Shown here piece by piece: positions 1 through 8,952 of a stretch of DNA of 45,810 nucleotides; position 1 is the first letter of the stretch; every line of letters starts with the position of its first letter. The notes below the pieces were generated by a model that was not told the DNA's origin, ran no database searches, and worked only from the letters and a program-made list of their open reading frames with translations. A program made the position numbers and the translations under genes. Source of the stretch: JAFDWI01 sp964544305 (GTDB lineage: Bacteria; Actinomycetota; Acidimicrobiia; Acidimicrobiales; Iamiaceae); assembly GCA_964544305.1 (NCBI GenBank), contig CAZJAZ010000019.1, positions 1-45,810 of the forward strand, written 5' to 3'.

Positions 1-5
1 TGAGG

Positions 6-34
6 TTGGTTATACCCCTCTGGGTATGTAGCAT
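6..34 (+). promoter_or_regulatory. Putative promoter of the MMPL exporter gene
   Basis: A -35-like TTGGTT (6-11) and a -10-like TAGCAT (29-34) are separated by exactly 17 bp. That spacer is filled by the palindrome at 12-27. A transcript would start near position 41, just before a second copy of the palindrome. Assigned by inspection only; actinobacterial -35 boxes are loose. Confidence 0.45.
12..27. promoter_or_regulatory. CsoR-type operator, copy 1
   Basis: Perfect inverted repeat ATACCC-CTCT-GGGTAT lying between the putative -35 and -10 boxes. TACCC-N4-GGGTA is the consensus reported for CsoR-family copper repressors in Streptomyces. Related CsoR-family sensors of nickel, formaldehyde or persulfide use similar G/C-tract operators, so the inducer cannot be read from the site. 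Confidence 0.6.
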
Positions 35-43
35 CGTGTCGTG

Positions 44-59
44 ATACCCATGGGGGTAT
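44..59. promoter_or_regulatory. CsoR-type operator, copy 2
   Basis: Second perfect inverted repeat ATACCC-ATGG-GGGTAT. Its start lies 32 bp from the start of copy 1, about three helical turns, so repressors on the two sites would face the same side of the DNA. It overlaps the expected transcription start and lies 39 bp upstream of the MMPL start codon. Confidence 0.6.
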
Positions 60-98
60 GTGAAATGCGCCGCGCAGCAACCACCGAGGAGACCGGGC

Positions 99-2234
99 AT
101 GACCACGACGAACGACCGACCAGATGGACATGGAGCACTTGGCCGACTCGGCCGGTCGGTGCTTGCCCACGGCAAAATCACCGCGGTGGCCTGGGCGCTC
201 GTCGTTGTAGGACTCGGGCTCTTCGCACCCAAGGTTGAAAGCAGCTTGTCCGGTGCGGGCTGGGAAGCATCGGGGTCAGAGTCGGTTGCGGTGCGTGACA
301 TCGTCCATCAACACTTCGGGGGCACGGACGCCACCGCGATCCAAGTAGTGATAACCGATCCCAATGGCGATGTGACCAAAGGTGTTGGTGCGACGGTCAT
401 GAAGCAAGCGACCGCCATGCTCAACGCTGATCCCCGTATCACCGCGGTGATCCCCGCGCAACCGGGCGCGACGTTGAGCCGTGACGGTCACACCGCGATC
501 TTGGTGGCCGGAGCCGCCGTCGATGCAAATGAAATGGTCAAGGTTGCCGACGACTTGAAAGGGCCTTTGCAAGACCTTTCGCAGCAAGGGGTTGTCGTCA
601 ACCCGACCGGCGCATCGCTGCTCTGGTCAGACTTCAATGCCGCCAATCTCTCCGCAATGATGAAGTCCGAAATGCTGTCATGGCCAGTGACGCTGGCCAT
701 CTTGGTGCTCGCATTCGGTGCACTGGTTGCCGCGGGTCTTCCGCTGTTGTTGACAATGGCCGGGCTCGTCGCATCCGCCGGTCTGCTGGTGCTGATCAAT
801 CGCGTGGTTCCGGTGTCGATTTGGGCGATGAACTTCGCCATGATGTTTTCTCTCGCGCTCGGCATTGATTACGCGTTGTTCATGGTCGTTCGCTACCGCG
901 CCGCCCGCGCTGTGCCTGGCTCGACGCCCTCACAAGCTGTAGGCGAAATGATGGACACCGCGGGCAAGGCCGTGTTGCTGTCGGGTTTGACGGTTGTGAT
1001 CTCGCTGTCCGCGGTGCTGTTGGTGCCGTCGCCAGCGTTTCGCTCAATGGCTGGGGGCATCATGGTTTCCGTGGTGTTCGTGCTCGCAGCCACGCTCACC
1101 CTCTTGCCCCTGGTGCTCGCCAAACTCGATCATCGAATCAACCGGTTTGCGTTGCCATGGGCACACCGTGGCGATCACCGTTCACCGCGTTTCGCCGCGT
1201 GGGGAGAACGGCTTTGGGCGCACCCGTGGGCTTATGGCACCGGCGCCTTGGTGATCCTGTTGGTTGCCGCCGCTCCCATCGTGGGACTGCGCACCGCGAT
1301 GCCGTCGATCAAAGTTCTTCCCAGCGACGCATCAGCTCGTATCGGCTATGATCAGGTGCAATCAGCGTTCGGTCCGGGGACACCGGGCATGCTTCAAGTG
1401 CTGACCACACAGGCCGCGGCAGATGCCACCAAAGCGGTTCTCGCGGTTGATCCCGGGATCGCGGGCGTCATGCCCGCCATGCCGGCACCCGACGGGTCAC
1501 CTCACGTGTTGATCCAGGCGGTCCCGACGGTTGATCCTTCCGACCCGGCGCTCGGGGTGACCGTACAACGGTTGCGCGGCGAGCTGAGCGGTTCCGCCAC
1601 CATCGGGGGCGCGGCGGTAGAGAATCTTGACTTGCAGCGCCAACTTGATGCCTCCACGCCCGTGGTTATTGCAGTGGTGGTGGCACTTGGATTCGTCTTG
1701 CTGCTGGTTGCATTGCAGGCCCCGGTGCTCGCGATCATGGGTGCAATCGCGGCGTTGTTGTCAACCGCCGCCGCATTCGGCGTCGCCCGAGTGATCTTTC
1801 AAAATGGTGTGGGCGCAGGCGTGTTCGGTTTCGAATCCCAAGGCTTTGTCGATGCGTGGGCACCGGTGTTCTTCTTTGCCATGATTTACGCCATCGCCAT
1901 GGATTACACCGTCTTTCTGCTGGCGTCAGCCAAGGAACATTTTGAAAAATCCGGTGACCCCAAACAAGCCATGGTTGGGGCATTGGCACACTCGGGTCGC
2001 GTGATATTTGCGGCTGGTGCCGTCATGGTCGCGGTGTTCTTCACCTTCTCACTTGCGGGGCCAATCCCTCCGAAAGAAATGGGAATCATTTTGGGAATTG
2101 CCGTGCTTTTCGATGCATTTCTCGTCAGGCTTGTGCTGCTCCCGGTGCTTCTTCGTTTGACCGGGCGTGCCGCGTGGTGGGTGCCCGCGCCCCTCGCGCG
2201 GGTCCTTCCAAAAATCACGTTCTCCCACGGTTGA
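99..2234 (+). CDS. MMPL/RND-family membrane exporter
   Basis: Integral membrane transporter of the MMPL branch of the RND superfamily, 711 aa. MMPL proteins use proton-motive force to export lipids, siderophores or other hydrophobic compounds; the substrate here is unknown. It has the two-half layout: one N-terminal membrane helix, an extracellular domain of about 130 residues, a helix bundle, then a repeat of the pattern. The proton-relay Asp-Tyr pairs are present in both halves (GIDY with D257, AMDY with D602). I chose the ATG at 99 over an in-frame GTG at 60 because GAGGAG (86-91) sits 7 nt upstream and the GTG overlaps operator 2. No MmpS or TetR neighbour is visible. The two CsoR-type palindromes upstream suggest metal or sulfur-species control. 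It converges on the giant surface-protein gene 21 bp away. Confidence 0.88.
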   Translation: MTTTNDRPDGHGALGRLGRSVLAHGKITAVAWALVVVGLGLFAPKVESSLSGAGWEASGSESVAVRDIVHQHFGGTDATAIQVVITDPNGDVTKGVGATVMKQATAMLNADPRITAVIPAQPGATLSRDGHTAILVAGAAVDANEMVKVADDLKGPLQDLSQQGVVVNPTGASLLWSDFNAANLSAMMKSEMLSWPVTLAILVLAFGALVAAGLPLLLTMAGLVASAGLLVLINRVVPVSIWAMNFAMMFSLALGIDYALFMVVRYRAARAVPGSTPSQAVGEMMDTAGKAVLLSGLTVVISLSAVLLVPSPAFRSMAGGIMVSVVFVLAATLTLLPLVLAKLDHRINRFALPWAHRGDHRSPRFAAWGERLWAHPWAYGTGALVILLVAAAPIVGLRTAMPSIKVLPSDASARIGYDQVQSAFGPGTPGMLQVLTTQAAADATKAVLAVDPGIAGVMPAMPAPDGSPHVLIQAVPTVDPSDPALGVTVQRLRGELSGSATIGGAAVENLDLQRQLDASTPVVIAVVVALGFVLLLVALQAPVLAIMGAIAALLSTAAAFGVARVIFQNGVGAGVFGFESQGFVDAWAPVFFFAMIYAIAMDYTVFLLASAKEHFEKSGDPKQAMVGALAHSGRVIFAAGAVMVAVFFTFSLAGPIPPKEMGIILGIAVLFDAFLVRLVLLPVLLRLTGRAAWWVPAPLARVLPKITFSHG

Positions 2235-2255
2235 CCACGTTGGCAATGCACCGCA

Positions 2256-5200
2256 CTAGCGATGCATGTGGCGTCGATGACGGGACAGCACCACGAGCAA
2301 TGCGCCAAATGCGCTGAGCACCAAGCCGACCAGGCTCGCGTTCGTCACGGGCAATGATGGACCGGTCCGCGGGAGTTCAACATCAGCGGTCGGTTGCTGG
2401 GAGGGCAGCGGCGCAATCGACGCCAACGGTCTCGTTGTGGCTGGTGGATCAGATGGTGGCCTCTGGGACGCCTGTGGCGCCACCGATGACGACGTTGATG
2501 GCGACGTGCTCGTTGGGGTATCGGGCAGTGTCGTGGAGGTTGTTGGAGGCGCCAGCGTTGTCGTGGTCGACGTGGTGGTGGGCGCCAGCGTTGTCGTGGT
2601 CGACGTGGTGGTGGTGGTCGTGGACGGGCCGATCGGTTCGTCGACCCGCACCGTGCCCGCATGGGTCGCGGTGTTGTTCGTCAGGTCGCTCTCGGCGCCG
2701 AGCGACCCGTTGTAGGACACCTTCGCCGACGCGACCAGGGGATGGTCCCCGGCTGCCCACTCGTGACTGCGCACCTGCACGGTCACGTCCCGTGCCACCG
2801 ACGCGCCCGCCGTCAGGTCGACGGTCGGCCAGGTCACCGTGCGGGTCCCGGCGTCGAAGGCGCCGCCACCGGCGGAGTAGAGGTAGTCCACGTCGTCGGG
2901 CAACGTGAGCGAGTAGGCGACGAAGGGCGTGTCGATCGCCGCTTCGTTCGATGCCGTCACGGTGTAGGTGACCTCGTCGCCCGGCGCCACCGACGCAGTC
3001 GGCCCGTCGAGGGTGACCGCCAGGTCCGGGGTCTGGGCCTTGGTGATGCACTTGGTGGCCAGTGCGTCGAGTACCCCGGAGGGATCGGCCCAGAACGCAC
3101 TGATCGACCATTGGTCACCGCCGGTGGACCCGGCGAGTCCCCCGGGTCCGGTCCCATAAGCGTTGACGGTTGGCGTGTGGTAGCTCGGGATGATCGAGAA
3201 CAACGTGGTGTTGCGTCGCTCCAACGCCTCGCGTGCCGCGTCGTAGTCGGCGAGGGGTCCGTTTGCGTTCGCGGTCGGACCGGCCTCCTCCACGCCGGCA
3301 TCGGTGATCAAGACCGCGCAGCTCGCGGCAGAGGATCGATGGCCGATCGCACCGGTTTCGACCAGTTCCTTGGTGGCGGGGTCGTAGGTGAATCCGGAAC
3401 CAACCACGATGCCCTCGTAACCGTTTGCGCTCCACGAGGCAAGGGTGTGCGGTTGGAGGCCGTCGAAGACGTCGCTCAGGTCGTCGGTGAGCGGTGACCA
3501 GACACGACCGAACCCGTTGATGTCACCAGCGGCATAGCCGACGGTGCCCACTCGGAAGTCCAGCGACGACGTGAGGCTCCCGACGATCGTCTGCAAGTTT
3601 TCGACGACCTTGGCCTGGTAGGATTTCATGCTCGCGGATTCGTCGATGATGAACACGATGTCGGCTTTGGGTGCACGCACCGGCCGTGTGAGGCTCCCAG
3701 GTGCATACACCGCCGTTCCCTCGGCGGTGACCGTAAGTGTTTCGGCGCCGGATGCGCCCGGGAGCGTGACGGTGACGAAGCCGTCGCTGTCGGTGGCCGC
3801 GGTGACGGGCGCGGACCCATCCGCGGACACCGCCAGGGGCCGTCCGCCAATGGCCGCTCCTGTCGAGGAGTCCACGGCGCGCACCGAGACGGTGCGGTCT
3901 TCTCCGGTGGCCGACGTGGCGGTGACCTGGAGAATCATCTTGCGGTGCACCGCCGTCAACTCGACGGTGCCGTTCGTGACCCCGCCGTCGCCGTCATCGA
4001 CGGTGAGGGTGGCGGTGTAGACGCCGGCTTGGCCATAGGCGTGGGGCACGCGTGCGGCGATCGCCGTGCAGCCGGTCACCGTGTCCACGGGCGTGCCGTC
4101 ACCCCAGTCCCAGGTACACGTCAACGGATCGGCGGCACCACCGGCATCGGAAACCGTGAGCACGCCCGGGGTGATCGGGTCGAGCGCCTGGCCGGACTGA
4201 GCCGCCCCGATGTTCAGGACGGGGGCGATGTTGTGCACGACGAAGGTGCGTTCGGTCCAGGGGGTCCACACCCAATCGGCGGTGAGGCCGCGGTAGCGCA
4301 CGGTGTAGGTGCCCTGATCGGGGAACCGGGCCGAGACCGACGCTGCTGTGGTGGTGGGTTTGGTGTAGTCGAGGTCCCACTCCCAGGCGACGACGGCGGT
4401 TCCTGTGGACGTCGCGGTCAGGGTGGTGTGGGTGCCTTCGCCGATGGTGAAGGTGCCGTCGGACTCTTCGGTGGCAACGGTGGCACCCAGCGAGGTCGGG
4501 GGCACGCCGGGCACCGTGTAGGTGCCGATCGTCGTGTCGGTCGCGCCGTCGCCGTCGGTGACGGTGAGGGTGATCGGGTAGGTGCCCGGGCCACCGAAGG
4601 TGTGGGTGGGGTGTTGTTCGGTCGAGGTGGTGCCGTCACCGAAGTCCCACAGCCAGCTCACGGCCGGTTTGGTGCCGGTGGACAGGTCCACGAATCCGAC
4701 GTCGGCCGCGCCCCGGTCGGGTGAGTACACCCGGAACTTGTCGACCCGGATGTAGCTCGACCCGTAGCCGTCGTCGACGACGAGGCGCACGAACCGTGCC
4801 GCGACCGGAGCGAAGGTGATGACGTGTTCGTCGTTCACGTTCAAGAGTTGGCGGACGGCGACGGTGGTGAAGGACACGCCGTCGAGGGAGGTCTGGATCT
4901 TCACGTTGCGGGGCCGCTGGTTCGTGGACCGGACCGAGACCCGGTCAACCGTCGCGACGTCACCGTTGCGGAGCAGCACGGTCAGGTACTGGTCGGTGAC
5001 CTGGCCGTTGGCGGACAACCACGCCGCAGTGTTCGAGTCCGGCGCGATCGCGGAGGCAGCGAAATAGCCCGGATAGACCGATGACACGTCGGTCACCTGC
5101 GCGCCGACACCGCTGCCGTTCGCGACGTTCAACCCGTGGGCTGTCAGGGCTCGCAGCTCGGCCAGGTACAGGAAGTTGCCGGTGCCGTTCAGCCGCAGTT

Positions 5201-8200
5201 CGAGGTACGCGGCGTCGGTGGGCGTGGCGAGCGGGAAACTCTGGGCAGCGTTGTTCGCCGCCATCGTGTCATCGAGGATCTTGGTCCACGATCCGTCGTC
5301 GCCGGTCAGCGACGCGTACACCTCGAAGTCGCCGACGGTGTAGGAATTGCCCGACGAGCGCAGCACGATCGTCGACAATTCATGGGGGCCATCGCCTCCG
5401 AGACGCACCCGGATGCGTTGGTCGGTGACCTGTGAATAGGCCGACGACCATTGGGCGGTGCTGTCGGAGAGAATGTTCGACGCGGCCCAGTGGGTGTTGT
5501 ACTCACTCGTTGCCGACACGATGGTCGCCGGGTTGCCCGAGTCGAGCGACACGATGCCACCGGTGCCGGTGCCGGTGGCCCCGACCGTCGGCACCGACAC
5601 CTTCGCCAACCGCAGGTAGGCCCCACCGTGGTTGTCGTGCACGGTGAGTTTGACGAATCGGGCCTGTTGCTGGGCGAAGGTGAAGGTTTGGAGTTCGGCA
5701 TTGCGCTCGAGCGTGGCGTGGTCGATGACGGTGGTTGCCGGGCCGTTCGGGTCTTCTCCGGCGACGAGCGCCACCGTGAACGTCTTGACCGACGTGGTGG
5801 CGTTCAGGCCTTGGAGCGCGATCCGGTCGATGAGGTCGCGGCCGCGGCCACCCAGATCGAAGACGATCTCCTGGGGGCTGGTGACCCCGTTCGCCGAATA
5901 CCAGTGGTTCGTTGACGGCGTGATCAAGTTCGTGACCGGGTAGCCGGCCCATTGCGACACGCCGGTGTCGAGGATGCGTCCCCCGTTGGCCGCGGCGGCC
6001 ACGTCGATGGACTTGCCGACGGTGTACGCGGCCTTGATCGGTGTAGTCGCGTGGACGACGATCTGACGGGTCGCGCTCGCACTGTTGGTCCCGTCGGACA
6101 CCACCAGCGTCGCTGTGTAGGTGCCGGCTTCGGTGTAGGTGTGGGTCGCGGTGGCGCCCGTGGCGGTGGCACCGTCACCGAAGTACCAGGTGTGGTCGAG
6201 GGCGTCGCCGTCGGGGTCGGTCGAAGTCGAGGTGAACGCGACGTCCAGTGGACTGTTGCCCGAGGACGGGTCGGCGTCGAAAGACGCGACCGGTGGCGCG
6301 TTCGGGTCCGGGTCGACCCCGGGGTGCCGGGAGGTCACCTCGCCGCCGACCTGGCCGGTGAGCGTCCCGTCACTGGCGACCAACAGCACGCTCATGATGA
6401 AGCCGGGTGGGAAGGTCTTGGTGACCGATTCGCCGGTGGCGGTGGTGCCGTCACCGAAGTACCAGGTGTGGGTGATCGGGTCGCCGTCGGGGTCGAATGA
6501 CGACGCCGTGAAGGTCTGGGTGAACGGGCCGACTCGGTCGACCCATTGCGGGCTGAACGACGCGACCGGCGCCTGGTTGTCGTCCGGAGGCAGACCGGTG
6601 CCCGGGTAGACGGTGATCCACTTGATCGCCTGATCCCATTCGCCACTCGGGTCGGTCGCGACGAGTGACACGCCGTAGGTGCCCGGCGTGGAGAAGGTGT
6701 GGGTGACCGTGTTCTCGTTGTCGACCCGGCGAGATCCCGCGATGTCCCAGGTGAGATCCAACGCGTCACCGTCGGGGTCGGTGGCGGCTGAGGTGAACGT
6801 GACGGTGAGGGGCGCAGTGCCGGTGAGCGCACTGCCGTCGAATGCCGAGATCGGCGCGTGGTTGACCGGCGGTGCGGGAATCTGGTCCTGTTCGGCGCCT
6901 GCATTGTGCGCCATCCACTGCGCGAAACGCTCAAACCCGTCGATCGCTTCGTCCAACAGCGCGCCGTGTTCATTGATCACATCAGCGAGGGTGCGGTTCG
7001 GGTCGACGGCTTGGATTGATGCGACCCACGCCGGGTCGTGCCACGCCGCGAGCGCCCGGTCGACGACTTCTTGGGTGATCAGACATTCGTCGTCATCGTT
7101 CTTGATGGTGCACGCCGCCAACTCGGCATCCAACGCGGCCTGCTGGTCGGTGGTCAACCCGCTGGTGCGCAGCACGTCGATTTCGGCGAGCACATCGTCC
7201 CAGGTTTCACCGGCCGGCAACGTCACGCTCTTCTCAAGCCCCCACGGCTGCGTCACGATGTTGCCCTGGAACGTCTGGAGCAGTCTGAGTTGCTGGTTCA
7301 TGTTGAACGTGAATGTCGACGCAGCCAATGCCTGTTCATAGGCGGCTTCGTGATCGCCGTCGATGACCGCGCCTTGATACCGCTCGTTCGCGAGCCTGGA
7401 CGCGTCGCCGTACGCGGCAGCGCGTTCCATGGTCTGGAAATAGCGGTTCGCGATATCGACTTGCCCCGCGGTCAAGCTCGCGTCGGGCACCAACGTGTCG
7501 ACCGTGGCAAACACCGGGACCGTCGCCGTGTCGTAGTCAAAACGTGGCGGGTCCGCGGAAATGTCGGCGTACATCGAACCGACCCGGCTCGCGAGACCTT
7601 TGAACAAGTCCTTCGCTCTTGCTTCGGTCGACTTGACCCCCACCGAATCGAGCCAAAGTCCGGCGCCCGCGGCCATGCCGCCCAACAGCACGCCCGAAAG
7701 CCCGAAACCCAGACCCGTGTACATGGACTTCGCGACGTCGTACACCTTGGACGCCGTGTCGTACGCCTGCTCCGCTTCAGTCAAAGGCCCCAGTGTTTTC
7801 ATGGTGCCTGCCATGTCTTTCCAGCGTTGCAACTCGTTGTCAGCCCACGAACGATCACACGGCCCGCAAGCTTCGACGACAAACGGCTCCGACAGTTCAT
7901 TCCCCGGAACCGGCGTCTTATTGCCATAAGCGTCCGACGACGTGAGCGCGGGCACCGCCAACAAACGCCACTCTCCCTCGGTCAGCCACGGAGACTTGAG
8001 CGGGAAGCCCAGCAGCGTGCCAATGCCGGTGAACGTGCGCGCCTTGCCCCACGCAATATCGCCAACACAGTCCGCCGCACTCGGATTGGTAATCGATGCC
8101 AGAACAATGCACACGACTCCACCTTCGAAGTCGGACGTGAGGGTCACATAGAGCGCTTCGTCGGAGTAGAAGTGCCCTTTGGGGAACCCGTCGGCATCCG

Positions 8201-8351
8201 CGGGGAACAGGTTGTGCAATGCGGCGTCGGCTTTGGGGGCGCGCGGGATCTGCACCACCGCGGTGACGAGGATCATTGTCAGAATTGCGAGCAACGTGAC
8301 CCGACCGCGTGGACGTCGCCAATTGGTCGGTCGGCGATGAGAGGTCGGCAT
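2256..8351 (-). CDS. Giant sortase-anchored surface protein (PKD / F5-8C-like / VWA)
   Basis: Secreted, wall-anchored protein of 2031 aa. Visible layout: signal peptide (about 1-43, AxA-type site); a unique mostly helical region with few cysteines (44-480) including a Gly-rich hydrophobic stretch near 213-235; three PKD domains (about 498-583, 594-670, 687-767; WYFGDG and DPDGD motifs); three F5/8C- or NPCBM-like sandwich domains (about 790-920, 940-1070, 1085-1210); further PKD-like domains (1213-1280, 1290-1373, 1376-1468); an Ig-like domain (1470-1557); a VWA domain (about 1562-1770) with MIDAS D1570-x-S1572-x-S1574; a DUF11/CARDB-like domain (1774-1900); a Thr/Ser/Pro stalk (1908-1985); LPRTG (1993-1997), a membrane helix and a basic tail. 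The ATG has AAGGAA about 8 nt upstream. The layout suggests adhesion to glycans or proteins. No catalytic domain is recognised. No sortase gene is in the window. Confidence 0.9.
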   Translation of the reverse strand: MPTSHRRPTNWRRPRGRVTLLAILTMILVTAVVQIPRAPKADAALHNLFPADADGFPKGHFYSDEALYVTLTSDFEGGVVCIVLASITNPSAADCVGDIAWGKARTFTGIGTLLGFPLKSPWLTEGEWRLLAVPALTSSDAYGNKTPVPGNELSEPFVVEACGPCDRSWADNELQRWKDMAGTMKTLGPLTEAEQAYDTASKVYDVAKSMYTGLGFGLSGVLLGGMAAGAGLWLDSVGVKSTEARAKDLFKGLASRVGSMYADISADPPRFDYDTATVPVFATVDTLVPDASLTAGQVDIANRYFQTMERAAAYGDASRLANERYQGAVIDGDHEAAYEQALAASTFTFNMNQQLRLLQTFQGNIVTQPWGLEKSVTLPAGETWDDVLAEIDVLRTSGLTTDQQAALDAELAACTIKNDDDECLITQEVVDRALAAWHDPAWVASIQAVDPNRTLADVINEHGALLDEAIDGFERFAQWMAHNAGAEQDQIPAPPVNHAPISAFDGSALTGTAPLTVTFTSAATDPDGDALDLTWDIAGSRRVDNENTVTHTFSTPGTYGVSLVATDPSGEWDQAIKWITVYPGTGLPPDDNQAPVASFSPQWVDRVGPFTQTFTASSFDPDGDPITHTWYFGDGTTATGESVTKTFPPGFIMSVLLVASDGTLTGQVGGEVTSRHPGVDPDPNAPPVASFDADPSSGNSPLDVAFTSTSTDPDGDALDHTWYFGDGATATGATATHTYTEAGTYTATLVVSDGTNSASATRQIVVHATTPIKAAYTVGKSIDVAAAANGGRILDTGVSQWAGYPVTNLITPSTNHWYSANGVTSPQEIVFDLGGRGRDLIDRIALQGLNATTSVKTFTVALVAGEDPNGPATTVIDHATLERNAELQTFTFAQQQARFVKLTVHDNHGGAYLRLAKVSVPTVGATGTGTGGIVSLDSGNPATIVSATSEYNTHWAASNILSDSTAQWSSAYSQVTDQRIRVRLGGDGPHELSTIVLRSSGNSYTVGDFEVYASLTGDDGSWTKILDDTMAANNAAQSFPLATPTDAAYLELRLNGTGNFLYLAELRALTAHGLNVANGSGVGAQVTDVSSVYPGYFAASAIAPDSNTAAWLSANGQVTDQYLTVLLRNGDVATVDRVSVRSTNQRPRNVKIQTSLDGVSFTTVAVRQLLNVNDEHVITFAPVAARFVRLVVDDGYGSSYIRVDKFRVYSPDRGAADVGFVDLSTGTKPAVSWLWDFGDGTTSTEQHPTHTFGGPGTYPITLTVTDGDGATDTTIGTYTVPGVPPTSLGATVATEESDGTFTIGEGTHTTLTATSTGTAVVAWEWDLDYTKPTTTAASVSARFPDQGTYTVRYRGLTADWVWTPWTERTFVVHNIAPVLNIGAAQSGQALDPITPGVLTVSDAGGAADPLTCTWDWGDGTPVDTVTGCTAIAARVPHAYGQAGVYTATLTVDDGDGGVTNGTVELTAVHRKMILQVTATSATGEDRTVSVRAVDSSTGAAIGGRPLAVSADGSAPVTAATDSDGFVTVTLPGASGAETLTVTAEGTAVYAPGSLTRPVRAPKADIVFIIDESASMKSYQAKVVENLQTIVGSLTSSLDFRVGTVGYAAGDINGFGRVWSPLTDDLSDVFDGLQPHTLASWSANGYEGIVVGSGFTYDPATKELVETGAIGHRSSAASCAVLITDAGVEEAGPTANANGPLADYDAAREALERRNTTLFSIIPSYHTPTVNAYGTGPGGLAGSTGGDQWSISAFWADPSGVLDALATKCITKAQTPDLAVTLDGPTASVAPGDEVTYTVTASNEAAIDTPFVAYSLTLPDDVDYLYSAGGGAFDAGTRTVTWPTVDLTAGASVARDVTVQVRSHEWAAGDHPLVASAKVSYNGSLGAESDLTNNTATHAGTVRVDEPIGPSTTTTTTSTTTTLAPTTTSTTTTLAPPTTSTTLPDTPTSTSPSTSSSVAPQASQRPPSDPPATTRPLASIAPLPSQQPTADVELPRTGPSLPVTNASLVGLVLSAFGALLVVLSRHRRHMHR
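2548..2613. repeat. 33-bp tandem repeat encoding the Thr-rich stalk
   Basis: Two identical adjacent 33-bp units (2548-2580 and 2581-2613), followed by further GTGGTG-rich DNA. On the - strand each unit encodes an 11-residue Thr/Ser/Leu/Ala/Pro block of the wall-spanning stalk. Such repeats change copy number by slippage in whole codons, which would lengthen or shorten the stalk. Confidence 0.85.
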
Positions 8352-8626
8352 TTGGGTCGTTCCTTTGTCCGTTCAGCGAAAACAGAACTACTTGGTCGCT
8401 ACGTAGTATCGAGAACGAGCGCGAACGATGCGCGAACGGAATACGGCAGGCTCGTGAACTGAATCGAATTCAGGATCGACCGGTCATAACCGAGAAAACT
8501 CGAACTGGTCAACCAGGTACGCGCGTCGACCTCGATGCCGTCCCGGAACGGTGTCGCTCAATACTCTGCCAAACACCCGAATTGTGGTGCGGCCGGTTTT
8601 CGCGTTCAACAGAGCTGCTTTTTGGG
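8352..8626. other. Non-coding stretch upstream of the giant surface-protein gene
   Basis: No convincing gene is seen here. It should hold the promoter and leader of the - strand giant gene: AAGGAA lies just upstream of its ATG, and a short CTACGTAG palindrome occurs near 8399-8406. No confident -35/-10 pair was found. Part of it may be decayed coding sequence downstream of the truncated signal-peptide ORF. Confidence 0.4.
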
Positions 8627-8809
8627 TCAGCCGGTGAAAGTGATTGTTGCATCGACAACCGGCTGCACGGTGCTTGGAGTCAATGTGATCATTGCATTTC
8701 GCAATGCACTCGAACGGGCCAAGGCGCTCGGTGCCGCAACCACAGCGAACACGCAAAGCGCTGACAGTAAGGTGCCAAGCAGGTGTCGGGTCATCCTTTT
8801 TGGTACCAA
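8627..8809 (-). pseudogene. Truncated secreted Ig-like protein (remnant)
   Basis: Short ORF of 60 aa from a TTG at 8809, or 55 aa from the ATG at 8794. From the ATG it begins with a clear signal peptide (basic MTRH start, long Ala/Leu/Val core, AxA site near residue 26). It then continues into what looks like the first strand of an Ig-like domain (ITLTPSTVQP...ATITFTG) and stops. Proteins that start this way normally run for hundreds of residues, so I read this as a decayed remnant. The ATG overlaps the stop of the upstream FG-GAP fragment as ATGA. A functional short secreted peptide cannot be excluded. Confidence 0.4.
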
Positions 8810-8952
8810 TAGATTCCATCTCCATTTGAGCTGTCGAAGTCGCCAACAACAAGTTGATAAAGGCCATTAATCGACTCCGGGGACATGACGTTGTCATCAA
8901 CACCGCTCGACGTTCCACAATCCTTGGAGCCCGGCGGGGTCTGGTTAAACAA
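8791..8952 (-). pseudogene. FG-GAP/VCBS repeat fragment (C-terminal remnant)
   Basis: A 53-codon reading frame from a TTG at 8952 to the TGA at 8791. Its second half reads LYQLVVGDFDSSNGDGIYWY, which fits the FG-GAP/VCBS pattern: a hydrophobic strand, then GDFD with a calcium-binding D/N/D-rich loop, then an aromatic strand. A stop codon just upstream and its start at the end of the preceding gene suggest only the last repeat of a larger surface protein survives. Its TGA overlaps the ATG of the next remnant. Confidence 0.4.

Noticed and set aside
2548..2640. GTGGTG-rich repeats as a CRISPR-like or regulatory array
   Set aside because: The units are adjacent without spacers, keep the reading frame and encode the Thr-rich stalk of the wall-anchored protein.
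7038..8462. 474-codon open frame on the + strand
   Set aside because: It lies antisense to the N-terminal part of the giant surface protein, runs past that gene's start, is very Arg/His-rich and has no ribosome binding site or family likeness.
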